11,308 nucleotides of DNA, taken from the NCBI GenBank assembly GCA_023390785.1, contig JAEWCE010000235.1, positions 1 to 11,308 of the forward strand, in the 5' to 3' direction. The stretch is from Pseudomonadota bacterium (GTDB lineage: Bacteria > Pseudomonadota > Alphaproteobacteria > Rhizobiales > Devosiaceae). The notes beneath the pieces are model-generated. The model saw only the letters and a list, made by a program, of their open reading frames with translations, did not search any database and was not told the origin of the DNA. Below, piece after piece: positions 6,162-11,308 of the stretch (the first letter of the stretch is position 1; the number at the start of each line of letters is the position of its first letter). A program made the translations under genes and the position numbers.

Positions 6162-8642
6162 ATGGCGCCCTCCTCCCTCAGCACGTACCGGCAAAAGCGC
6201 GATTTCAGCCGCACGCCCGAGCCAAAGGGCGGCAGCGCGGGCGGCGACGGGCAGCGCTTCGTCATCCACAAGCACTCGGCCACCGCCGACCATTACGACC
6301 TGCGGCTCGAGCTGGACGGGGTGCTGAAGAGCTGGGCGGTGCCCAAGGGGCCGTCGCTCAACCCGGCCGACAAGCGCTATGCCGCCCAGACCGAAGACCA
6401 CCCGCTCGACTATATCGACTTCGAGGGGGTGATCCCCGAAGGCGAGTATGGCGGCGGGCCGATGATCGTGTGGGACACGGGCACCTGGGCACCGATGGGC
6501 GATGCCGAAGCGGGGCTGCGCAAGGGCGACTTCAAGTTCCGGCTGTGGGGCGACAAGCTCCGGGGCGGCTGGGTGCTGGTGCGGATGAAGGGCAGGCCGG
6601 GCGAGGCCGGCAAGGCCAACTGGCTGTTCATCAAGGAGAAGGACAGCAGCGTCGACACCGAGCTCGACATCCTCGCGGCGCGGCCGGAAAGCGTCAAATC
6701 CGGGATGACGATCGAGGACCTGCTGGCAGCCGACAAGGCGGCGAAGACGCAGGCGCCGAAGGCCAAGCCGGCCAGGCTCGATCCGGGCAAGCTGAAGGGC
6801 GCGGTGAAGGCGTCGATGCCCAGGACGATGAAACCGCAGCTCGCCGCCGAGACGACCGAGCCAGTCAAGGGCGACGGCTGGCTGCACGAGATCAAGTTCG
6901 ACGGCTATCGCACCATCGCGCTGGTGTCGGAGGGCAAGGTGAAGCTCCTGACCCGCACCGGCATCGACTGGACCGATCGCTACGGTGTCCTGGCGCAGGC
7001 GTTCGACGCGCTGCCGGTCAAGGAAGCGATCCTCGACGGCGAGATCGTCGTGGTCGATGAGAACGGCATTTCACATTTTGCCGATCTGCAGCAGGCGCTG
7101 AGCGACCATGCAAGCGAGCGGCTTACCTTTTTTGCGTTCGACGTGATGTATCTCGACGGCTACGATCTCACCAAGGTGCCGCTGATCGACCGCAAGGGAT
7201 TGCTGCGCAATCTGCTGGCGCCGGTGCTGACCGCGAGTTCCGCTATCCAGTTTTCGGATTCGTTCGAGGGCGACGCGCAGGTGCTCTACGACCACGCGAC
7301 CGAGATCGGTCTCGAGGGCATCATCAGCAAGCGCGCCGACGCCACCTACCTGCAGGCGCGCAGCAAGACCTGGGTCAAGACCAAGGCGCTGCAGACAGCA
7401 GATTTCCCCATCGTCGGCTACACGCTCTCGACGGCGGCGGCCGGGATCGGCGCGATTGCGCTGGGGGAGTGGGTCGACGGCGAGCTCGAATATCGCGGCA
7501 AATGCGGCACCGGGTTTTCGGCCGACGAGCTGGTGTCGATGCTGGAGCGGCTGGAGCCGCTGGCAGCGCCGGGGCAGCGGCTCGAGGGCATGCCCAAGGA
7601 CGTGATTGCGGTGCGGCCGGTGCTGACGGCGCATGTGCACTACGCCAACCTCACGGCCGACAACTGGCTGCGGCACGCGGTGTTCAAGGGGCTGCGCGAG
7701 CCCGAGATCACCGCCAGCGAAGCGCCGGCGCCGCGGCAGCGGCTGATCTCTGACGCGGACCTTGCCGGCATCTGGGTGACCAATCCGACGCGGCGCCTGT
7801 TCGGCAAGAGCGGGCCGACCAAGCTCGACGTCGCGATCTACTATGCGGCGGTGGGCGACTTCATGCTGCCGCACATCTTCGGGCGGCCGGTGTCGCTGGT
7901 GCGCAGCCCGAGCGGCAGGCTCGACGACATCTTCTTCCAGCGCCATCCGTTCACCGGCATGCCGCCGACGATCGCCAGCTTCGAGACGATGAGCAGCGAA
8001 GAGGGCGAGCTCAAGAAATACATCTCGATCGAGGACGCCAAGGGCTATCTGGCGCTGGCGCAGTTCGGGGTGATCGAGTTCCACGCCTGGGGCTGCCACT
8101 GGGCGAGCGCGCTGGAAAAGCCCGACCGCATCATTTTCGACCTCGACCCGGGCGAGGGCATCAAGTTCCGGCAGATCGTCGAGGCGGCGTTCTTCGTGAA
8201 GGCGTATCTGGAGTGGCTGGGACTCAAGCCCTACGTCAAGACCACGGGCTGCAAGGGGCTGCTCGTGGTGGTGCCGCTAAAGCCCAAGCTCGACTGGAAG
8301 AAGGTGCATGCCGGCACCGGCGAGATCGCCGCCCGGATCGCCAGGGCGGCGCCGGAGATTTTCGTGGTCAACATGGCCAAGGACAAGCGCAGCCGCCGCA
8401 TCTTCATCGACTTCCATCGCAACTATCGCGGCGCCACTGCGGTGGCGCCCTACAGCCTGCGGGCGCGGGCGAACCTGCCGGCCTCGACGCCGCTCAACTG
8501 GGCCGACCTGCGCTCGGTGGCGGCGCCGGAGGACTTCAACTATTCAACCCTGCCCGGGCTGGTCGCGGCGCATGGCGACCCCTGGGCGGCGATGGACGAG
8601 GATGCCGGGGACCTCGCGGCGGCGCTGAAGCGGCTGGGGTGA
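6162..8642 (+). CDS. ligD: Multifunctional NHEJ DNA ligase LigD (PE-LIG-POL)
   Basis: 826 residues. LigD processes, fills and seals double-strand breaks with Ku. Domain order is phosphoesterase, ligase, polymerase, as in Pseudomonas. PE (about 5-165): H38, H44, D46, R48 and H80 match the manganese/phosphate-binding set in HKHSATADHYDLRLE and EDHPLDY. After a Lys/Ala/Pro linker (185-220), the ATP-dependent ligase (about 225-525) has the adenylated lysine K245 in EIKFDGYR, LDGEIVV (291-297), EGIISKR (385-391) and WVKTK (404-408). POL (about 535-815) keeps metal ligands D660 and D662 in FDLDPGEG and D750 in FIDFHRN. The usual GGKGLH-like motif reads GCKGLL (696-701). ATG 6162 is preferred over TTG 6126 because family members begin shortly before TYRKKRDF-like sequence; no strong Shine-Dalgarno is seen. 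ku follows in the same direction. Confidence 0.96.
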   Translation: MAPSSLSTYRQKRDFSRTPEPKGGSAGGDGQRFVIHKHSATADHYDLRLELDGVLKSWAVPKGPSLNPADKRYAAQTEDHPLDYIDFEGVIPEGEYGGGPMIVWDTGTWAPMGDAEAGLRKGDFKFRLWGDKLRGGWVLVRMKGRPGEAGKANWLFIKEKDSSVDTELDILAARPESVKSGMTIEDLLAADKAAKTQAPKAKPARLDPGKLKGAVKASMPRTMKPQLAAETTEPVKGDGWLHEIKFDGYRTIALVSEGKVKLLTRTGIDWTDRYGVLAQAFDALPVKEAILDGEIVVVDENGISHFADLQQALSDHASERLTFFAFDVMYLDGYDLTKVPLIDRKGLLRNLLAPVLTASSAIQFSDSFEGDAQVLYDHATEIGLEGIISKRADATYLQARSKTWVKTKALQTADFPIVGYTLSTAAAGIGAIALGEWVDGELEYRGKCGTGFSADELVSMLERLEPLAAPGQRLEGMPKDVIAVRPVLTAHVHYANLTADNWLRHAVFKGLREPEITASEAPAPRQRLISDADLAGIWVTNPTRRLFGKSGPTKLDVAIYYAAVGDFMLPHIFGRPVSLVRSPSGRLDDIFFQRHPFTGMPPTIASFETMSSEEGELKKYISIEDAKGYLALAQFGVIEFHAWGCHWASALEKPDRIIFDLDPGEGIKFRQIVEAAFFVKAYLEWLGLKPYVKTTGCKGLLVVVPLKPKLDWKKVHAGTGEIAARIARAAPEIFVVNMAKDKRSRRIFIDFHRNYRGATAVAPYSLRARANLPASTPLNWADLRSVAAPEDFNYSTLPGLVAAHGDPWAAMDEDAGDLAAALKRLG

Positions 8643-8648
8643 CCGCTG

Positions 8649-8667
8649 AACGGGCCCAGCGCCCGTT
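8649..8667 (+). other. Hairpin between ligD and ku
   Basis: A perfect 7-bp stem, AACGGGC (8649-8655) with GCCCGTT (8661-8667), encloses a 5-base loop just after the ligD stop. It lacks a following T-run, so it is a weak terminator at best. It may attenuate read-through or protect the ligD mRNA end. Confidence 0.45.
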
Positions 8668-8689
8668 AACCGCCGGCATTTACCCTAGA

Positions 8690-8718
8690 TCGACCAAACG
8701 GCGGATTTAGAGTAAAAT
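8690..8718 (+). promoter_or_regulatory. Candidate sigma70-type promoter of ku
   Basis: TCGACC (8690-8695, 4 of 6 to the -35 consensus) is followed after exactly 17 bases by TAAAAT (8713-8718, 5 of 6 to the -10). This predicts a start near 8725 and a leader of about 33 bases. If real, ku and the downstream genes can be expressed apart from ligD. Confidence 0.45.
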
Positions 8719-8722
8719 CCGC
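8701..8722. promoter_or_regulatory. Perfect 8+8 palindrome overlapping the ku promoter
   Basis: GCGGATTT (8701-8708) and AAATCCGC (8715-8722) form a perfect inverted repeat around 6 bases. It covers the spacer and -10 element of the candidate ku promoter, an operator-like position. No T-run follows, so it is not a terminator. Confidence 0.5.
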
Positions 8723-8746
8723 GGGCGTTTGTGCTGCGTACCGCAT

Positions 8747-8754
8747 GGAGAGGA
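8747..8754 (+). promoter_or_regulatory. Shine-Dalgarno GGAGAGGA deciding the Ku start
   Basis: This purine run precedes ATG 8758 by 3 bases (7 from its GGAG). An in-frame GTG at 8731 would add nine residues and bury the site. Ku proteins typically start close to the WKGY motif, which also favours ATG 8758. Confidence 0.75.
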
Positions 8755-8757
8755 CCG

Positions 8758-9663
8758 ATGGCGCCGAGAGCCAGTTGGAAGGGGTATATCAAGCTGAGCC
8801 TGGTGAGCTGCCCCGTGCGGCTGTACCCGGCGGTGAGCGCGAACGAGAAGATCCGCTTCAACCAGCTGCACAAGGACACGCACAACCGCATCAACATGAA
8901 GCCGGTGGATCCCGAGCTGGGGCTGGTGGAACGCTCGGACCTGGTGCGCGGCTACGAGTACGAGGACAAGCAGTACATCATCATCGACGACGAGGATCTC
9001 GAGGCCGTGCGCATCGAGTCCAACCATACGCTCAACATCGAGGCGTTCGTCGATGAGAGCGAGGTGGACGTGATCTACCAGGACTCGCCGTACTATCTGG
9101 CACCGGACGGGGCGATGGCCGAGGAGACGTTCGCCGTGCTGCGTGACGCCATGCGGGCGGCGGGCAAGGTGGCGATCGCGCGCCTGGTGATGTCGAGCCG
9201 CGAACGTGTCGTCACCATCGGGGCGCGCGACAAGGGCATGTTCGTGACCACGCTGCGCGACCCGCGCGAGGTGCGCTCGACCAGCGCCTATTTCGACGAA
9301 ATCCCCGACATAAAAACCGACCCGGAAATGCTGCAGCTCGCCGAAAAGCTGATCGAGCAGAAGGTGACGCATTTCGACCCGAAGGCGTACGAGGATCGCT
9401 ATGAGACGGCCTTGATGGAGATGATCAAGGAGAAGCTCAAGGGCCACAAGCCGATCATCGCGGCGGCGCCCGAGCGCGGCAATGTCATCAACCTCATGGA
9501 CGCGCTGAAGGCCAGCCTGGGCCAGGCCAAGCCGGCGGCCCCGAGCAAATCCAAGACGGCCGAGCCGGCAGCGGCAAAGAAGCCGGCCAAGCCGTCGCTG
9601 AAGCAGGCGGTGGCCGCGAGCAAGGCCGCCGCGGCCAAGCCGGCGGCGCGCAAGAAGGCCTGA
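8758..9663 (+). CDS. ku: Ku, DNA end-binding protein of bacterial NHEJ
   Basis: 301 residues. Bacterial Ku forms a homodimeric ring that threads onto DNA ends and recruits and stimulates LigD. The N-terminus PRASWKGYIKLSLVSCPVRLY (3-23) is the hallmark of the family. The beta-barrel core continues to about 190, with RFNQLHKDTHNRI (33-45), KQYIIIDDEDL (71-81) and KVAIARLVMSSRER (137-150). Residues 190-235 (EMLQLAEKLIEQ, YEDRYETALMEMIKEKLKG) match the conserved C-terminal region that contacts LigD. The tail 255-301 is rich in Lys, Ala and Pro (KKPAKPS, AAKPAARKK), as in other bacterial Kus, where such basic tails aid DNA binding. Ten bases separate its stop from the next start, so the genes are probably co-transcribed. 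Confidence 0.97.
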   Translation: MAPRASWKGYIKLSLVSCPVRLYPAVSANEKIRFNQLHKDTHNRINMKPVDPELGLVERSDLVRGYEYEDKQYIIIDDEDLEAVRIESNHTLNIEAFVDESEVDVIYQDSPYYLAPDGAMAEETFAVLRDAMRAAGKVAIARLVMSSRERVVTIGARDKGMFVTTLRDPREVRSTSAYFDEIPDIKTDPEMLQLAEKLIEQKVTHFDPKAYEDRYETALMEMIKEKLKGHKPIIAAAPERGNVINLMDALKASLGQAKPAAPSKSKTAEPAAAKKPAKPSLKQAVAASKAAAAKPAARKKA

Positions 9664-9673
9664 TCGGACCGGC

Positions 9674-10750
9674 ATGGCGCAAACTCCGGCGAGCCTGGGC
9701 ATTGTGGGAGCGCTTGAGGCGTTTCCGCAGCGTCTCGCCGCAAGGGCGGTGGCCGGCCGTGGCGGCCGGCTGCATCGCGGCGTGACCCGGCAGACGCAGC
9801 GCGTGGTGATCGGGCGCAAGCTGATCGACCGCAGCGAGGCCGAAATCGAGGCCAAGCTCGAGGCGCTGGAGCTCAGCGGCGTCAAGCTGATCAGTGAGAA
9901 CGCGTTCCTGCGCTGGCTGCGCCTGATGGAGGCGCCGGAGCGGGCCGAGATCGGGCGGCGCTCGATGCTGGAGCAATCGCGGCTCGACGAAGATGTGTTC
10001 GACCGGCTGGTGCTGTTCGATGCGTTCGAGCACGACAGCGAGCCGTTCTCGTTCCGCGACCTGATCCTCGCCAAGAAATATGCCGGGCTGGTGGCCGGCG
10101 GCGCCGGCTGGCTCGCGGTGGTGCGCTCGGTGCATCATGCCGGGCCGGTGGCGTCGCTGACGGCGCTGTCGCTGCACCCGGACGGCCCGGGCAAGATCTA
10201 TGCGGGCGATGCTGCCAACAAGAGCGAGCTCGACGGGCAGCGGCTGCTGCCGCTGGAGCCGGCCGACGACGACACCGAAGCGTATTTCGCGCTGGCCGAG
10301 CAGGCGGAGGCGGCCAAGCTCCATGCCGAGGCGACCGTGCTCTATGGGCGCTGCCTCGCACTCGACCCGTCGGATTCGGTGGCGAGCTACAACCGCGCCA
10401 ACTGCTTCCGCGCGCTCGGCGAGGCCGATGAGGCGGCGGCGGCCTACGCGCTGGCGATCAAACTCGACCCCGGCTTCGTCGAGGCATGGTTCAATTTCGC
10501 GGCGCTGTTGCGCGACGAGGGCAAGATCGCCGCGGCGCGGCAGCACCTCCAGCGCGCCATCGCCATCGACCCCGACTATGCCGATGCGATCTACAACCTC
10601 GCGTCGCTGGAGTTCGATGCCGGGGCGCTGGGCGCGGCGCGGACGGCGTGGGCGCGCTATCTCGAGCTCGACCATGACAGCGAGTGGGCGCGAACCGCGA
10701 GCCGGGGCATTGCGTTCGTCGATCTGAACGAGCGAAAGTCCGCCGGCTGA
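9674..10750 (+). CDS. BRCT-like / MerR-like HTH / TPR protein downstream of Ku
   Basis: 358 residues; I know no characterised protein with this role. Three regions are seen. Residues about 8-84 read as a BRCT domain: a helix ending in RGGRL (29-33), then TQRVVIG (41-47), a helix, and GVKLISENAFLRWL (69-82) with the typical late tryptophan W81. Residues about 105-195 resemble the MerR-like helix-turn-helix often found before TPRs in bacteria (FSFRDLILAKKYAGLVAGG, 125-143, then SLTALSLHPDG, 161-171). Residues about 202-336 hold four 34-residue TPR units (202-234, 235-268, 269-302, 303-336) with YNRANCFRALG, WFNFAALLRDEG and IYNLASLEFDAG. No signal peptide; cytoplasmic. ATG 9674 lies 10 bases after ku, and the stop overlaps the next start. 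A DNA-damage-linked regulator or NHEJ accessory scaffold is inferred from context only. Confidence 0.85.
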   Translation: MAQTPASLGIVGALEAFPQRLAARAVAGRGGRLHRGVTRQTQRVVIGRKLIDRSEAEIEAKLEALELSGVKLISENAFLRWLRLMEAPERAEIGRRSMLEQSRLDEDVFDRLVLFDAFEHDSEPFSFRDLILAKKYAGLVAGGAGWLAVVRSVHHAGPVASLTALSLHPDGPGKIYAGDAANKSELDGQRLLPLEPADDDTEAYFALAEQAEAAKLHAEATVLYGRCLALDPSDSVASYNRANCFRALGEADEAAAAYALAIKLDPGFVEAWFNFAALLRDEGKIAAARQHLQRAIAIDPDYADAIYNLASLEFDAGALGAARTAWARYLELDHDSEWARTASRGIAFVDLNERKSAG

Positions 10751-11308
10751 TGCCCACCAATTTCCTGTTCGACGGCCCCGAAGATGCCCGTGTGACGCTG
10801 CTTTTGGCGCATGGCGCCGGGGCGCCAATGGATTCGGCCTCGATGACCGCCACCGCCAAGGCGCTCGGCGCGGCGGGGTTCCGCGTGGCGCGGTTCGAGT
10901 TCGGCTACATGGCGGCGCGGCGCACCGGCACGCGCAAGCCGCCGCCCAAAGCCGAAACGGTGATGCCGGAGTATGTCGCGGCGATCGACGATCTGGGACC
11001 GACCAACGGGCCGCTGATCATCGGCGGCAAATCGATGGGCGGGCGGGTGGCGAGCATGGTCGCCGATGCCGAATTCGCGGCCGGCCGGATCGCGGGATTG
11101 CTGTGCCTGGGCTACCCATTTCATCCGCCGGGGCGGCCGCAGCAATTGCGCACGGCGCATCTGATGGCGTTGAAGACGCCGACGCTGATCTGCCAGGGCA
11201 CACGCGACGAATTCGGCGATCGTTTCGAGGTGGGCGAGTACGGGCTCAGCGACGAGATCGAGGTCTTCTGGCTGGAGGACGGCGACCACGACCTGAAGCC
11301 GCGCAAGA
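10750..11308 (+). CDS. Alpha/beta hydrolase, KANL3/TEX30-like (3' end cut by window)
   Basis: The ATG overlaps the stop of the preceding gene by one base (TGATG), a translational-coupling arrangement. 186 residues are visible with no stop; the family is usually just over 200 residues, so only the last few are missing. HGAGA (21-25) is the oxyanion-region motif. GGKSMGG (92-98) is the nucleophile elbow with S95, GTRDEFG (150-156) carries the acid D153, and GDHDLKPRK (178-186) supplies the catalytic H180. Thus the Ser-Asp-His triad is complete. This matches small cytoplasmic alpha/beta hydrolases of the PF20408/COG3571 type, whose substrates are mostly unknown. It may be an operon passenger of the ku group; a direct repair role is not indicated. 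Confidence 0.88.
   Translation, partial: MPTNFLFDGPEDARVTLLLAHGAGAPMDSASMTATAKALGAAGFRVARFEFGYMAARRTGTRKPPPKAETVMPEYVAAIDDLGPTNGPLIIGGKSMGGRVASMVADAEFAAGRIAGLLCLGYPFHPPGRPQQLRTAHLMALKTPTLICQGTRDEFGDRFEVGEYGLSDEIEVFWLEDGDHDLKPRK

Noticed and set aside
8707..10828. Long minus-strand open frames opposite ku and the TPR gene (455 and 444 codons)
   Set aside because: They mirror the GC-rich third-position pattern of strong plus-strand genes, are Arg/His-rich and low-complexity, and match no family I know.

Overview
The window is high-GC DNA (about two-thirds G+C by eye) with tightly packed genes. Protein flavour, gene content and short GC-rich dispersed repeats suggest an alphaproteobacterium of the Hyphomicrobiales, Devosia-like at a guess. 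This is inference; no rRNA or other marker gene is present.

Layout. At the left, a secreted V8/glutamyl-endopeptidase-like serine protease is encoded on the minus strand, closed by a clear intrinsic terminator. A 333-base divergent spacer separates it from an unrecognised single-pass membrane protein on the plus strand. Next come a beta-hydroxyacid dehydrogenase-family NAD(P) oxidoreductase (+), a small low-affinity iron permease-family protein (-), and a seven-bladed-propeller lactonase of the 6-phosphogluconolactonase type (+). A pair of inverted, C/G-rich REP-like elements lies in front of a NiCoT nickel/cobalt transporter (+).

The right half is a bacterial non-homologous end-joining (NHEJ) locus: LigD (order phosphoesterase, ligase, polymerase), then Ku with its own candidate promoter overlapped by a perfect 8+8 palindrome. 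Ten bases after ku follows a protein that reads as BRCT-like, then MerR-like helix-turn-helix, then four TPR repeats. Its stop codon overlaps by one base (TGATG) the start of an alpha/beta hydrolase of the KANL3/TEX30-like type, which runs off the right edge. Ku would bind broken ends and recruit LigD, which trims, fills and seals them. The BRCT-HTH-TPR protein is the best candidate for something undescribed, because BRCT modules are common in eukaryotic end-joining proteins and this one is positioned for co-expression with Ku.

Other points worth checking: the LigD polymerase domain has two substitutions in its usually conserved GGKGLH-like motif, the protease lacks the histidine expected for glutamate specificity, and several palindromes sit in the spacers. 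No rRNA, tRNA, CRISPR array, transposase or phage gene was seen.
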